Below the pieces are notes generated by a model that did not search any database, was not told the origin of the DNA, and saw nothing but the letters and a program-made list of their open reading frames with translations. From Mycolicibacterium porcinum (lineage in GTDB: Bacteria > Actinomycetota > Actinomycetes > Mycobacteriales > Mycobacteriaceae), in NCBI GenBank assembly GCA_002086835.1, contig MVIG01000012.1, positions 124,001 to 188,000 of the forward strand: DNA of 64,000 nt, given 5' to 3'. A program made the translations under genes and the position numbers. This document shows, one piece after another, positions 34,565-44,212 of the stretch. Positions within the stretch are counted from its first letter, which is position 1, and each line of letters opens with the position of its first letter.

Positions 34565-37470
34565 GCACCCACGACGCCCCGCGACATCCCGTTCCGGATC
34601 TGATCCGGCGATTCGCGGTGCTCATCGCACTGTTCTGGCTGGGGCTGGCGGTGGTGACGAATGTGTTCGTGCCGCAGCTGGAGACCGTGGCCGAGTCGCA
34701 CAACGTGTCGCTGAGTCCCCAGGATGCTCCGTCGTTGCAAGCCGCCAAGCGCATCGGCAAGGTGTTCGACGAGTTCGATTCGGACAGCTCGGCCATGATC
34801 ATCCTCGAGGGAGATGAGCCGCTCGGTGCGGACGCGCATCGCTACTACGACGGCCTGATCGACAAGCTCACCCAGGACACTAAGCACGTCCAGCACATCC
34901 AGAACTTCTGGGGCGATCCGCTGACCGCGGCGGGGTCGCAGAGCGCCGACGGCAAGGCGGCCCTGGTGCAGGTGTACCTCGCGGGCAATCAGGGTGAGTC
35001 GCTGGCCAACGAGTCCGTCGACTCGGTGCGCGACATCGTCGAGAACACCCCGCCGCCGCCGGGGGTCAGGGCTTACGTCACCGGCGCCGCGCCCCTGGTC
35101 ACCGATCAGTTCGAGGTGGGACGCCACGGCACCCTGAAAACCACGCTGATCACCATCGGGGTGATCCTGGTGATGTTGTTGTCGCTCTATCGCCGGGTCA
35201 CCACGGCGATCCTGGTGATCTTCACCGTGATGATCGAGCTGACCGCGTCCCGCGGCGTCGTCGCGGTGCTCGCGAACGCAGGCATCATCGAGCTGTCGAC
35301 CTATTCGACCAACCTGCTGACCCTGCTGGTGATCGCCGCGGGGACCGACTACGCGATCTTCATCCTGGGTCGTTTCCACGAAGCGCGGTATGCGGGTCAG
35401 GATCGCGTCGCGGCGTTCAACACGATGTACCACGGCACCGCACACATCATCCTGGGCTCGGGCCTGACGATCGCCGGTGCAGTGCTGTGTCTGACCTTCA
35501 CCCGGCTCCCGTACTTCCAGAGCCTCGGGATCCCCGCCGGTATCGGTGTTCTCGTCGCCGTGGTGGCGGCGCTTACGCTGGCGCCGGCGCTGCTGGCCAT
35601 CGGCCGCCATTTCGGTCTGTTCGAGCCCGCCCGGCCGATGCGGACCCGGGGCTGGCGGCGGATCGGGACCGCGATCGTGCGCTGGCCCGGACCCATCCTG
35701 GTGGTGACGATCGGCATCGCCCTCATCGGCCTGCTCGCCCTGCCGAGGTACAGCACGAGCTACGACACACGGCCCTACATGCCGGCCGGCGCCCCGGCCA
35801 ATGTCGGCTATACGGCCGCGGAGCGGCACTTTTCGCAGGCCCGGCTCAATCCCGAACTGCTGATGATCGAAGCCGATCACGATCTCCGCAATTCCACCGA
35901 CATGATCCTGCTGGAGCGCGTCGCCAAGGCCGTATTCCACACCGACGGCATCGCCCAGGTGCAGTCCATCACCCGGCCGTTGGGTACCCCGCTGGACCAC
36001 ACCTCGATCCCGTTCCAGATCAGCGCAGGCAGTGCGTCGCAGATCAACAATCTGCCGTTCCAGCAGGCCCGCGGCGCCGATCTGCTCAAACAGGTGGACG
36101 TGATCAACAATTCGATCGAGATCCTGCGGCAGCAGTACGCGTTGCAGCAGCAGTCCGCCGCGGTCACCGACGAGCAGGCCAAGGCGTTCCAGCAGACGGT
36201 GGCCACGGCTCAGAGCCTGCGCGACAAGATCGCCGACTTCGATGACCAGTTCCGCCCGCTGCGCAACTATTTCTATTGGGAGCCACACTGTTTCGACATC
36301 CCGATGTGCGCGGCACTGCGGTCGGTGTTCGACGCGCTCGACGGTATCGACGAACTGACCGATCAGCTGGCCAACGTCTCGGGCAGTATCTCGAAACTGG
36401 ATGCGCTGCAGCCGAAGCTCCTTGCGCTGATCCCGCCTCAGATCGCCAGCCAGCAGACCAACCGTGACCTGACGTTGACGAATTACGCCACCACCTCGGG
36501 AATCAACGACCAGACGGAGGCGGCGCTGAAGAACGCCACCGCCCTCGGGCAGGCGTACGACGCGTCGAAAACCGATGACTCCTTCTACCTGCCGCCGGAG
36601 GCGTTCACCAACCCGGAGTTCCTGCGTGGCCTCAAGCTGTTCCTGTCGCCGGACGGCAAGGCGGCCCGCATGATCATCACCCATGACGGCGATCCCGCTA
36701 CCCCGGAAGGCATTTCGCATATCGACGCCATCCGGCACGCCGCCCAGGGCGCCGTCAAGGGCACGCCGTTGGCGGGATCCAAGATCTACCTCGCCGGTAC
36801 GGCGGCCACCTACAAGGACATCCAGGACGGCGCGAAATACGATCTGATGATCGCCGGGATCGCGGCGCTCAGCCTGATTCTCCTGGTGATGATGTTCATC
36901 ACCAGGAGCATCGTCGCCGCGGCGGTGATCGTGGGCACCGTGGCTCTGTCGCTGGGTGCCTCTTTCGGTCTCTCGGTGCTCATCTGGCAGGAGATTCTCG
37001 GCATCGAGTTGTACTGGATTGTGTTGGCACTGGCCGTGATTCTGCTGTTGGCGGTGGGCTCGGACTACAACCTGTTACTGGTGTCGCGGTTCAAGGAGGA
37101 GATCGGCGCCGGGTTGAACACCGGCATCATCCGGGCGATGGCGGGTTCCGGTGCGGTGGTCACCTCGGCCGGTCTGGTGTTCGCGGCCACCATGGCCTCG
37201 TTCGTGTTCGCCGATCTGCGGGTGCTCGGTCAGATCGGAACCACCATCGCACTCGGCCTGTTGTTCGACACGCTCATCGTGCGTTCGTTCATGACGCCGG
37301 CGATCGCGACGCTGCTCGGGCGCTGGTTCTGGTGGCCACTGCGGGTTCGTCCCCGGCCGGCCAGCCAGATGCTGCGGCCCTACGGCACGCGGGCATCGGT
37401 GCGTCAGCTGCTGCTGTGGGAGGACGGTGACCCGGTCGCCGGCTCGTCGCGGCCCTCGCGGTCGGGTTAG
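34561..37470 (+). CDS. mmpL: MmpL-family RND transporter
   Basis: A 969-residue RND transporter with 12 predicted helices in two repeats and two periplasmic loops. The TM4 segment [21 protein letters not shown] and TM10 segment [19 protein letters not shown] carry the Asp-Tyr pairs of the proton relay. The second loop (about 380-780) is long and coiled-coil-rich, as in the MmpL4/MmpL5 group, which works with an MmpS partner. The cargo may be a siderophore, glycopeptidolipid or drug; the sequence does not say which. No regulator lies next to it. Confidence 0.93.
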   Translation: MSTHDAPRHPVPDLIRRFAVLIALFWLGLAVVTNVFVPQLETVAESHNVSLSPQDAPSLQAAKRIGKVFDEFDSDSSAMIILEGDEPLGADAHRYYDGLIDKLTQDTKHVQHIQNFWGDPLTAAGSQSADGKAALVQVYLAGNQGESLANESVDSVRDIVENTPPPPGVRAYVTGAAPLVTDQFEVGRHGTLKTTLITIGVILVMLLSLYRRVTTAILVIFTVMIELTASRGVVAVLANAGIIELSTYSTNLLTLLVIAAGTDYAIFILGRFHEARYAGQDRVAAFNTMYHGTAHIILGSGLTIAGAVLCLTFTRLPYFQSLGIPAGIGVLVAVVAALTLAPALLAIGRHFGLFEPARPMRTRGWRRIGTAIVRWPGPILVVTIGIALIGLLALPRYSTSYDTRPYMPAGAPANVGYTAAERHFSQARLNPELLMIEADHDLRNSTDMILLERVAKAVFHTDGIAQVQSITRPLGTPLDHTSIPFQISAGSASQINNLPFQQARGADLLKQVDVINNSIEILRQQYALQQQSAAVTDEQAKAFQQTVATAQSLRDKIADFDDQFRPLRNYFYWEPHCFDIPMCAALRSVFDALDGIDELTDQLANVSGSISKLDALQPKLLALIPPQIASQQTNRDLTLTNYATTSGINDQTEAALKNATALGQAYDASKTDDSFYLPPEAFTNPEFLRGLKLFLSPDGKAARMIITHDGDPATPEGISHIDAIRHAAQGAVKGTPLAGSKIYLAGTAATYKDIQDGAKYDLMIAGIAALSLILLVMMFITRSIVAAAVIVGTVALSLGASFGLSVLIWQEILGIELYWIVLALAVILLLAVGSDYNLLLVSRFKEEIGAGLNTGIIRAMAGSGAVVTSAGLVFAATMASFVFADLRVLGQIGTTIALGLLFDTLIVRSFMTPAIATLLGRWFWWPLRVRPRPASQMLRPYGTRASVRQLLLWEDGDPVAGSSRPSRSG

Positions 37471-37916
37471 CGCGCCGGTTCGGTGACCGGTACGTCCCGC
37501 AGGTTTCCCTTGAGGCGCGCGACCCGGTGGAGCTGCGCGGCCATGTTCATCGACGTCAGCATCGGGATTCCGCCGATGAAGGTGCGGAACGAGGGATGGC
37601 CGCCGTCGAGGTGGAGCATGAACAGGCAGCCGACCACGTAGAAGAAGCCCATGGTGAAAAGGGCCGCGGGGATGGCGTAGGCCAGCGGTGAGCGCGCGTC
37701 GTCCACCAGCTCGGTCGCGTAGTCCACCTCGTCCTGTGACATCGGTTCACGCTTGCGGAGTTTGGCCAGCACCGCCTTGTGGGCGCCGACCTTCTCGCCC
37801 AGCGGATGGGACGTCCGCTGCTCCATCCGGCCGATGTAGACGAATACGCCTGTGGCGAAGACGATTTCCAGCACCGCGGCGAGGATCGTCAGGTCACCCC
37901 AGGGACCGAGACTCAT
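37467..37916 (-). CDS. hypothetical membrane protein
   Basis: This 149-residue protein has one N-terminal helix ([21 protein letters not shown]), a charged cytoplasmic stretch ([20 protein letters not shown]) and a second helix ([20 protein letters not shown]). No family is recognised. Its TAA stop overlaps the mmpL TAG stop on the other strand by two bases, so the two genes converge with no room for a terminator. Confidence 0.7.
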   Translation of the reverse strand: MSLGPWGDLTILAAVLEIVFATGVFVYIGRMEQRTSHPLGEKVGAHKAVLAKLRKREPMSQDEVDYATELVDDARSPLAYAIPAALFTMGFFYVVGCLFMLHLDGGHPSFRTFIGGIPMLTSMNMAAQLHRVARLKGNLRDVPVTEPAR

Positions 37917-37988
37917 GCCTGAAACGCTACCTGATCTAAGTAATTCCGGCGGCGCCCACAGGAACCGGACAGGAACCTCGAAGCGGGA

Positions 37989-39011
37989 TCAGCTGAAGCG
38001 GACGTTCATGGTCGCCAGACCGAAGATCTTCTTGCCGTCGGACTTCGCGGCGACGATGACGACACCGGTCCGGGTCTCCGGGTCCAGCGACTTGATCTTG
38101 CCGCTGAACTCGATGTCGGCACCTTCCTTTGCCGACACGATGGCGGGCTGGGACAGCCGCACCGCGTAGCGGGTGACCGCGCCGGGATCGCCCGTCCAGG
38201 TGGAGACGAATCCGGCGCCCAGACCCATGGTCAGCATGCCGTGGGCGATCACGTCGGGCAGCCCGGCCAGCTTGGCGATGTCCTCGTCCCAGTGGATCGG
38301 GTTGGCGTCGCCGGCCACGCCGGCGTAGTTCACCAGGTCGCCCCGGGACAGCCGGGTGTGGTGCACCCCGAGTTCGTCGCCGACCTTCACGTCGTCGAAC
38401 GACGGCGTCCCTGGCGTGCGGGTGGTGCCGTCGGCAATCCGGACCTCCCCCTCGGGGCGGACCGTCTTCTGGTACTCCTCGTCCCCGACGCCGAAGATGT
38501 CGACATCGTGCATCATCGCGCGCTGCACGGCGGTCTTGATCTCCGGATTGAGATCCTCGGCGGTGACGCCGACGACGGTGGTGTGGAGGGTGTGGACCCG
38601 CTCTCCGGCGGTGTCGGTGAAGGTGTTGGTGACGGTGATCATGTCGCGCCCGGCGATCCTGCGCACCGACGTCAATTCGATGTCGATCTTCAGCTCGTCG
38701 CCGGCCACGATCGGGCGGTGCTGTTCGAAGACCTCTTCGGTCTGCAGGTAGGTGTCATACCCGACGACCACCGACTCGAACATGCGCCGGTTGCAGGCCA
38801 TGGCCGGGGTCGAGGTGAAGGTCAGCGGCGCCACCAGGCCCGAATAGCCGAGCTTCGCTGCGGCGTCGACGTCCCAGTGTGCGGGGTGATAGTCCTGCAC
38901 GGCCCGGGCGTACTCGCGCACCTTTTCGCGGCCGACCAGGTAGAGGCTGTCTGCCTCGTAGTAGTGGCCGACGCGGGCTTCGAGCGCCGTGGTTTCTGGT
39001 GCTGCGGTCAT
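37989..39011 (-). CDS. fused HadA/HadB-type (3R)-hydroxyacyl dehydratase
   Basis: A 340-residue double hot-dog protein; the ATG at 39011 (MTAAPETT) is preferred. The N-terminal half resembles HadA (EKVREYARAVQDYHPAHWD, GLVAPLTF). The C-terminal half resembles HadB with the hydratase-2 motif YAGVAGDANPIHWDEDIAK and AHGMLTMGLGAGFV. HadAB dehydrates hydroxyacyl-ACP in mycolic-acid FAS-II. Here both halves are in one chain, and the catalytic Asp and His lie in the C-terminal half. It may serve FAS-II or a separate lipid pathway. Confidence 0.88.
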   Translation of the reverse strand: MTAAPETTALEARVGHYYEADSLYLVGREKVREYARAVQDYHPAHWDVDAAAKLGYSGLVAPLTFTSTPAMACNRRMFESVVVGYDTYLQTEEVFEQHRPIVAGDELKIDIELTSVRRIAGRDMITVTNTFTDTAGERVHTLHTTVVGVTAEDLNPEIKTAVQRAMMHDVDIFGVGDEEYQKTVRPEGEVRIADGTTRTPGTPSFDDVKVGDELGVHHTRLSRGDLVNYAGVAGDANPIHWDEDIAKLAGLPDVIAHGMLTMGLGAGFVSTWTGDPGAVTRYAVRLSQPAIVSAKEGADIEFSGKIKSLDPETRTGVVIVAAKSDGKKIFGLATMNVRFS

Positions 39012-39101
39012 GAATCTGCTCAACTTTTCTATCGGCCTGTTCGCTGAAGCCGACCAAAGCACACTAACGTCTGGCCGTCGCTACGCGTAAAACCGGCGGA
39101 T

Positions 39102-40331
39102 ATGGTTCGGACCATGCCGGGCCTCAGTAACCCCGAGATCGTGTCTGCCTACGCCGCTCGCTTCAACACGTCAGCGCTCGGCGATCACGCGGTCGCGTCC
39201 CCGCTCGGGCTGTGGCTGTTGCTGGCGCTGGTCGGGCCGGCCAGTTCGGGGGCGTCCCGGTGCGATCTCGAGGTGGTGCTCGGTACCACGGTGGACGACG
39301 CCGCCGCGCGGGCCGGCGCGCTGCTGCGTGATCCGCACCCGGCGGTGTCCGCCCTCACGGCGGTATGGGACCGCGAGCTGGGGCCGGATTTCGAAAACTG
39401 GGTACGGACCCTGCCCGAGGTGGTGGAGCGGGGTCCGATCCCGGATCAGGCGCGGGCCGACGCCTGGGCGCAGGCCCGCACGAACGGGCTGATCGCCGAA
39501 TTCCCGCTGCAGCTCGACGAATTGACCCGGCTGGTCCTGGCTTCGGCGCTGGCCACCGACATCGGCTGGGCACAACCGCTGGGCACCACGACGGAGCTGG
39601 GTGGGCCGTTCGGTGACCGGATCGGCGCTGCGTTGATGTTCCGGGACGGCATCCAGCTGGTGGTCGACACCGACGCCGCGGGCCTGGTCGCGGTGGCCGC
39701 ACCGCCCTCGTCATCTGCGCTCGACGTCTTCAGCGTGATCGCGGCGCCCGAGGTGGCCGCCCACGATGTGGACACCGCAGCGCATCAGGTGGCGGCGATG
39801 CTGCGGGGCGATGGGCGCACTGCCCGCCGGGTCCCGGTCGAGGACCTGGTCGACGGGCATGCCTGGACCGTGACCGAGCGGCGCGAACGCCGGATCGGCG
39901 GCCCGGATGTACATGCCGAGTGGACCAGCGTCCTACCGGCCTGGTCGGCGAGCAGCGATCATGACCTCGCCGCCGCACCTGGGGTGGCCCCGGTGTTCGA
40001 GACGCTGCGCGGCTTCGCGAGGCCAGAGGATCTGCCGGTGGAATTCGAGGCCAGGCAGTCGGCTGTCGCGTCCTACACGCGCGAGGGGTTCAAGGCGGCG
40101 GCGGTGACGGCGGTCGGCATGCGCGCGGGCTCGGTGCCGCGGTTCCACGAGGTGGTGGTCAAGCGCATCGAGATCCGCTTCAACCGTCCGTTCGCGGTCC
40201 TGGCCTGTGCGGACCGCAACGTGGGCCCCGAAACCTGGCGTGGGGTCCCGGTATTCAGCGCGTGGGTCACCGAGCCGCAGGACACCGTCATCGAAGCGGC
40301 CGGTCCGCCGCGGCCAGTCGCTGTTCGATGA
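39102..40331 (+). CDS. serpin-like protein
   Basis: A 409-residue soluble protein with no signal peptide. It opens with ASPLGLWLLLALVGPASSGA, like the serpin SP-x-S start. Near residues 325-340 it has TREGFKAAAVTAVGM, which fits the inhibitory serpin hinge (E-G-x-x-A-A-A-x-T-A-V). It ends with IRFNRPFAVLAC and GVPVFSAWVTEP, like the serpin FxxxRPFxFxI ... GxVxxP close. A bacterial protease inhibitor is likely. The 3' end overlaps the PadR gene on the other strand by 44 bases. ATG 39114 is another possible start. Confidence 0.65.
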   Translation: MVRTMPGLSNPEIVSAYAARFNTSALGDHAVASPLGLWLLLALVGPASSGASRCDLEVVLGTTVDDAAARAGALLRDPHPAVSALTAVWDRELGPDFENWVRTLPEVVERGPIPDQARADAWAQARTNGLIAEFPLQLDELTRLVLASALATDIGWAQPLGTTTELGGPFGDRIGAALMFRDGIQLVVDTDAAGLVAVAAPPSSSALDVFSVIAAPEVAAHDVDTAAHQVAAMLRGDGRTARRVPVEDLVDGHAWTVTERRERRIGGPDVHAEWTSVLPAWSASSDHDLAAAPGVAPVFETLRGFARPEDLPVEFEARQSAVASYTREGFKAAAVTAVGMRAGSVPRFHEVVVKRIEIRFNRPFAVLACADRNVGPETWRGVPVFSAWVTEPQDTVIEAAGPPRPVAVR

Positions 40332-40863
40332 CGGCCAGTGCCCGGCCTGCCCAGTCGACGTTCTCTTCTTCGAACCGGATTCCGCGCAGCAAGGTCAGGT
40401 AGGGCCCGATGCGTTCGGCCTCGGCCAGGTAGGCATCCTCGGTGCGGCCCGCCAGGAGGTGGTCCTGCGTGCGCCGGTACCGCGCGAGTTTGGCGGTGGC
40501 CCACTGCAGACGTTCGGCCACCGCGTCGCGGACCGCCTCGATGTTGCCCGAATCCACCGCCTGGATCTGCACCAGGAGGTCCTCGCGAATCGCCCCGGGT
40601 TTCGGCGGTGTCTCGGTGAACTCGAGCAGTGCCTGCCTGCCCGCGTCGGTCAGTGAGTACAGACGCTTGTTCGGCCGTCGGTCCTGTTCGACGAGCCGCG
40701 CGGCGATGAGCCCGTCGGCGGCCATCCGGTCGAGTTCGCGGTAGAGCTGCTGTGGCGTCGCCATCCAGAAGTTGGCGACGGACGCGTCGAACCCTTTGGC
40801 CAGGTCATAGCCCGATGCCTCGCCGTCGAGGAGGGCGGCCAGGACTGCGTCGCGTAGCGCCAT
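40288..40863 (-). CDS. PadR-family transcriptional regulator
   Basis: A 191-residue protein with an N-terminal winged helix (MALRDAVLAALLDGEASGYDLAKGFD, TPQQLYRELDRMAADGLI, the wing RRPNKRLYSLTDAGR) and a C-terminal helical domain of the Vir-like type. PadR proteins repress nearby genes and release DNA on ligand binding. It is divergent from the SnoaL-like gene. The spacer holds CTAGC-N5-GCTAG at 40923-40937, a possible operator. Confidence 0.9.
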   Translation of the reverse strand: MALRDAVLAALLDGEASGYDLAKGFDASVANFWMATPQQLYRELDRMAADGLIAARLVEQDRRPNKRLYSLTDAGRQALLEFTETPPKPGAIREDLLVQIQAVDSGNIEAVRDAVAERLQWATAKLARYRRTQDHLLAGRTEDAYLAEAERIGPYLTLLRGIRFEEENVDWAGRALAVIEQRLAAADRPLR

Positions 40864-40962
40864 GGGCCGATGCTAGCAGCGAAGTGATTATTCAAAATGT
40901 TGACTATAAGAACGCACCGCGCCTAGCATCGCGCTAGTCGAGTTTGGGCGATGGAGGTTCAG

Positions 40963-41379
40963 ATGCATCCGTTCCGGGAGGCCGTGGAGGCCCGCGACGA
41001 GGCCGCGATCGAGGCACTGCTGGCCGACGATGTCGTGTTCACCAGCCCCGTGGCGTTCAAGCCGTATCCGGGCAAGCCGATCACCGCGGCGATCCTGCGC
41101 GGGGTCATGCGGGTGTTCAAGGACTTCCGGTACATCCGCGAGATCGCCGACGCCGACGGGCGCGACCATGCGTTGGTCTTCGAGGCCACGGTGGACGGCA
41201 AGAAGATCACCGGATGCGACTTCCTGCACCACGACGCCGACGGCAAGATCGACGACTTCATGGTGATGGTCCGGCCACTGTCCGGCGCGACCGCCCTGGC
41301 CGAGGCCATGGCCGCGCAGTTCGAACAGATCAAACAGGAAGCCGCAGAACAGATTCAGCGCGAGTCCGCGACTGCCTGA
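40963..41379 (+). CDS. SnoaL/NTF2-like protein
   Basis: The ATG at 40963 lies 5 bases after GGAGG, so it is preferred to ATG 40951. The 138-residue protein has the fold MHPFREAVEARDEAAIEALL, ADDVVFTSPVAFKPYPGK and FEATVDGKKITGCDFLHHD. It is a small enzyme or binding protein, probably controlled by the divergent PadR protein. Its last codons lie in the 25-bp tandem repeat at 41371. Confidence 0.85.
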   Translation: MHPFREAVEARDEAAIEALLADDVVFTSPVAFKPYPGKPITAAILRGVMRVFKDFRYIREIADADGRDHALVFEATVDGKKITGCDFLHHDADGKIDDFMVMVRPLSGATALAEAMAAQFEQIKQEAAEQIQRESATA

Positions 41380-41435
41380 TCAGCGGCCCGCCGCTACTGC
41401 CTGATCAGCGGCCCGCCGCTACCGCCTGATCAGGG
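41371..41435 (+). repeat. 25-bp tandem repeat, 2.6 copies
   Basis: The unit ACTGCCTGATCAGCGGCCCG plus CCGCT occurs perfectly twice (41371-41395 and 41396-41420), followed by a partial third (41421-41435). Each unit contains the palindrome TGATCA and the small hairpin AGCGG/CCGCT. It spans the end of the SnoaL-like gene and the end of the convergent lipase gene. It may act as a bidirectional terminator or be a replication-slippage product. Confidence 0.9.
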
Positions 41436-43241
41436 CCGGATCAGCGTCCCCGCATCCGACGCCGCCTTCTGCAGCTCCGGAATCGTCATGTCGGCGTAGT
41501 CGGCGTTCACCGGTCCCGACGCGTTGCCCAGCCATGGCACCACGCCGGGGTTGGGGTCGACGCCCAGGTGGTAGGCCTGGATACCGGGCAGGTGGTACTG
41601 CAGGAAGTTGACCAGGATGTCGACGACGAAGATGGCGCCGCCGATCGGTCCGGTGTTCAACAGTGCCGCCGAGTTCATCAGCGGAATGGCGGCGTCGGGG
41701 TTGCCGATCATCACGATCGCGCCGTAATGCGGCTTGCTGCCTCCGCCGGGCACGTATTCGGGCATGAACGGTTGCAGTCCCGGCAGGTCGGTGGAGAAGT
41801 AGGCCGCGGTGTCGCCGTAGGTCAGGACGTTGACGAATCCGGAATCCGCGCCGTTGCCCGGCACGGTGGTGTTGAGGCCGGGGCTCTCGAAACCGATGCC
41901 TCCCAGGCCCGTCTGCTGTGCCACGTATGCGGCTTCCCACCCGCCGAGTGAGTGGCCGGTGACGAAGATGTCTTCCTTGCGGTAGCCCTGCGCGATGGCA
42001 GCGGCCTCCACCTCCTGCTCGAAGTCCACCGCGTCGAAGAAGGCCTGGGGCGGGGTGTCGGTGAAGATCACCTGGGTGTCCGCGACCACCTGGGAGATCG
42101 CGATCAGCGGGTTGTGCAGCAGATTGGTTCCGCCGGTCGTGCCCTGGTAGGCGATGATGATCTGGCCTTCCGGCGTCACCCATGCCTTGCCGGTCATGCC
42201 GGTCAGCACATTGGTGGACTCCATCTGCTTGCCGTCGACCACGAACGGTTTCAGGTCGCCAGGAGTGCCGCCCCACACGTATGCGGCCGTCGCGGCGTTG
42301 AGGAACTGTGACACCGTCGGGGTCTTGCCGGTGGTGGGCCCGTTGTAGGTCATCGTCGGCGGCACCGGTTGGACGGCAGGCGTTTTGGTCAGCCCCAGCT
42401 GTCCTTCGATCTCGCGGAACGCCGCGAAGAGGGCGTCGTTGATCGGCGCGAAGCTGATGGGGCTCTTCGGCCCGTTGGCCGAGGCGGTGATGTCCAGCAC
42501 CTGCAGCACGGTGTTGACGATGCGGCCCGGCAGCTCTGCGATCTTGGCGATCGGCGACAACGGCTCCGGGGGTTTCGGCGTCGTCTCGGTGGTGCTGGAT
42601 ACCGCGGCGATCTTCGCGGCCAGGGGGACCGCGTTCACGGCGGTCTCCGGGGCGGCCTGGAAGACGGCCGTGATCCGTGGCAGTGCTTCCCTGCTCGCCG
42701 GCGGGTCGATCTTGGTCGTCGCCGCCGATGGGGCGACCGCTACCGGGCGCTTCGCTGGGGTCCGGGGCGAGAAGCCGGGGCTGTCCAGCCGGGTGTTCTC
42801 GGCCCGCAGTGGTGCGGGGGGCTTGATGGCGCGGAGTTTTCCGCGCACGATGTCGGCGATCGACTCCTGCTGTGGCGCAGCCGAATCCGGCTGGACGGCG
42901 GGGGTGTTGTCGGCGTCGCCCGCCGTGGTGTCGGGAGCGGCCTTGCCGGGTTTGTCGGCGGTGTCGGATGCCTTGGGCTTCGTGGCTGACGCGGGCCGCT
43001 TCGGCCGTGTGCTTCGCCGGTCGGCCGGCTTCTTGGGGCCATGGCCGGTTCCCGCACTCGAGTGATTCGAGGTCTGACCCGATGAGGTCGACGACGTCGA
43101 TGAACCGGTGGTGCCGGGGTCCGCCCATGCCACGGGATGCGCGCTGGCGCCCGCGATGCCGATGCCGATGGCCACGACCGAAAGGCCGTACCGCAGCGGT
43201 ATGCCTCTGGCCTTCTCCGGGCAGCCCGAACCGTTCACCAT
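41430..43241 (-). CDS. secreted class-3-type lipase
   Basis: The ATG at 43241 follows AAGGGGG. The signal peptide (YGLSVVAIGIGIAGASAHPV, cleavage near AWA) leads to a ~230-residue low-complexity Ser/Thr/Pro/Lys region. An alpha/beta hydrolase of about 270 residues follows, with the nucleophile elbow VTGHSLGGWEAAYV and the class-3 lipase segment IIIAYQGTTGGTN. Candidate acid and base residues lie in TYGDTAAY and PEYVPGGGSKPHYGA. It probably acts on host or environmental lipids outside the cell. The disordered N-terminal half resembles a cell-wall spacer. Confidence 0.8.
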   Translation of the reverse strand: MVNGSGCPEKARGIPLRYGLSVVAIGIGIAGASAHPVAWADPGTTGSSTSSTSSGQTSNHSSAGTGHGPKKPADRRSTRPKRPASATKPKASDTADKPGKAAPDTTAGDADNTPAVQPDSAAPQQESIADIVRGKLRAIKPPAPLRAENTRLDSPGFSPRTPAKRPVAVAPSAATTKIDPPASREALPRITAVFQAAPETAVNAVPLAAKIAAVSSTTETTPKPPEPLSPIAKIAELPGRIVNTVLQVLDITASANGPKSPISFAPINDALFAAFREIEGQLGLTKTPAVQPVPPTMTYNGPTTGKTPTVSQFLNAATAAYVWGGTPGDLKPFVVDGKQMESTNVLTGMTGKAWVTPEGQIIIAYQGTTGGTNLLHNPLIAISQVVADTQVIFTDTPPQAFFDAVDFEQEVEAAAIAQGYRKEDIFVTGHSLGGWEAAYVAQQTGLGGIGFESPGLNTTVPGNGADSGFVNVLTYGDTAAYFSTDLPGLQPFMPEYVPGGGSKPHYGAIVMIGNPDAAIPLMNSAALLNTGPIGGAIFVVDILVNFLQYHLPGIQAYHLGVDPNPGVVPWLGNASGPVNADYADMTIPELQKAASDAGTLIRP

Positions 43242-43397
43242 TACCGATGTCCCCCTTGACATTCCGCGATGGTGTTCGGCGCTGCCGGTGGCGGGAATGC
43301 CAGCCGAGGCGAACACACGCCGGGTCAATATATGACATCGGTTGATGTCAGCACGGCGTTTTGGCGACCATGGTGACGCCACGTCGTAGTCTCAGGT

Positions 43398-43820
43398 ATG
43401 CGTCGGCGCAGAGGATTCGACTGGGCGGGTGTCGGTGTCGTGTTGGCAGCCGCGGCGACCGCGGGGTGCACCACGACCACGGGTACACCGGTGGCGATGA
43501 CGACGAGCGCCACGGCGCCGGAGTCTCCGCCGGTGGCCGAGCCAACCGGCCCACCGGTCGGCACAGCGGTCATGAAGGTCACCGGCGGCAGTGCCCCGGT
43601 GACCATTCGTTACCGGATCAACGGCGGCGCGGAGCAGACCGAGACGAACGTGACGCTGCCGTGGGAGAAGCAGTACCCCGTCTACGACGAGCTGGAATCG
43701 GAGGTCGCCGCGGACGGCGGGAGCGCCGCACTGACCTGCACGATCATGATGGACGGCGACAAACTCGTGTCGTTCAAGACCGAGGTGAATCCGGTGTGCA
43801 ACTTCTCGTACTGGGGTTAG
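43398..43820 (+). CDS. lipoprotein with MmpS-like C-terminal domain
   Basis: This 140-residue protein has a basic start (MRRRRGFDWAG), a hydrophobic stretch and the lipobox ATAGC, then a Thr/Pro-rich spacer. The last ~80 residues (MKVTGGSAPVTIRYRINGG, VTLPWEKQYPVYDE, LTCTIMMDGDKLVSF, NPVCNFSYW) resemble the periplasmic beta domain of MmpS proteins, including the two Cys. No MmpL gene is adjacent. It ends 13 bases before the ArsR promoter. Confidence 0.75.
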   Translation: MRRRRGFDWAGVGVVLAAAATAGCTTTTGTPVAMTTSATAPESPPVAEPTGPPVGTAVMKVTGGSAPVTIRYRINGGAEQTETNVTLPWEKQYPVYDELESEVAADGGSAALTCTIMMDGDKLVSFKTEVNPVCNFSYWG

Positions 43821-43833
43821 CGCGCGAACACTC

Positions 43834-43863
43834 TTGACAACATACAACCGATTGGTTGTATGT
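43834..43863 (+). promoter_or_regulatory. ArsR-type operator over a consensus promoter
   Basis: TTGACA (43834-43839) is followed by a perfect dyad ACATACAACC (43840-43849), GATT, GGTTGTATGT (43854-43863), which covers the spacer and the -10 region (TTGTAT/TATGTT). The GTG of the ArsR gene starts at 43871. A bound dimer would block RNA polymerase, as expected for autorepression. Confidence 0.8.
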
Positions 43864-43870
43864 TGGTGGG

Positions 43871-44209
43871 GTGACCGAGAGCGATGAGGACCGGGCCGAT
43901 GCCCTGTTCCACGCGCTCGCCGATCGGACCAGGCGGGACATCATGCGCCGGGTTCTGGCCGGGGAGCACTCGGTCTCGGTACTCGCGGCGAAGTACGACA
44001 TGAGCTTCGCGGCAGTGCAGAAGCACGTCGCCGTGCTGGAGAAGGCCGGGCTGATCATCAAGCGGCGCAACGGTCGTGAGCAGCTGGCCAGCGGTGACGT
44101 GGAGGCAGTGCGGTCGGTGGCGTCCATGTTGACTGAGCTGGAACAGGTTTGGCGTGGCCGCATCGCCCGTATCGACGAACTGATCGCATCCGATCCCAAG
44201 GAGGACTGA
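43871..44209 (+). CDS. ArsR-family repressor
   Basis: A 112-residue winged-helix protein starts at GTG 43871 (TESDEDRADALFHALADRTRR). The HTH is VSVLAAKYDMSFAAVQKHVAVLEKAGLI with wing KRRNGREQLASG. It lacks metal-binding Cys motifs and belongs to the ArsR-SRPBCC pair type, in which the regulator controls a ligand-binding AHSA1 protein. It lies 3 bases before that gene and reads from the operator at 43834-43863. Confidence 0.92.
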   Translation: MTESDEDRADALFHALADRTRRDIMRRVLAGEHSVSVLAAKYDMSFAAVQKHVAVLEKAGLIIKRRNGREQLASGDVEAVRSVASMLTELEQVWRGRIARIDELIASDPKED

Positions 44210-44212
44210 CCC

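Noticed and set aside
34420-36738. 772-residue minus-strand frame inside mmpL
   Set aside because: It is antisense to a clear MmpL protein, with a His/Arg/Gln-rich sequence typical of GC shadow frames.
40923-40937. CTAGC-N5-GCTAG as a firm PadR operator
   Set aside because: It is a real small dyad, but it does not match the ATGT-N8-ACAT type usual for PadR, so it is only mentioned with the PadR gene.
41371-41435. CRISPR array
   Set aside because: The repeat units abut directly with no spacers, so it is a simple tandem repeat.
41419-43338. second long minus-strand frame over the lipase gene
   Set aside because: It is Arg-rich with no motifs; the neighbouring frame encodes the GHSLGG lipase.
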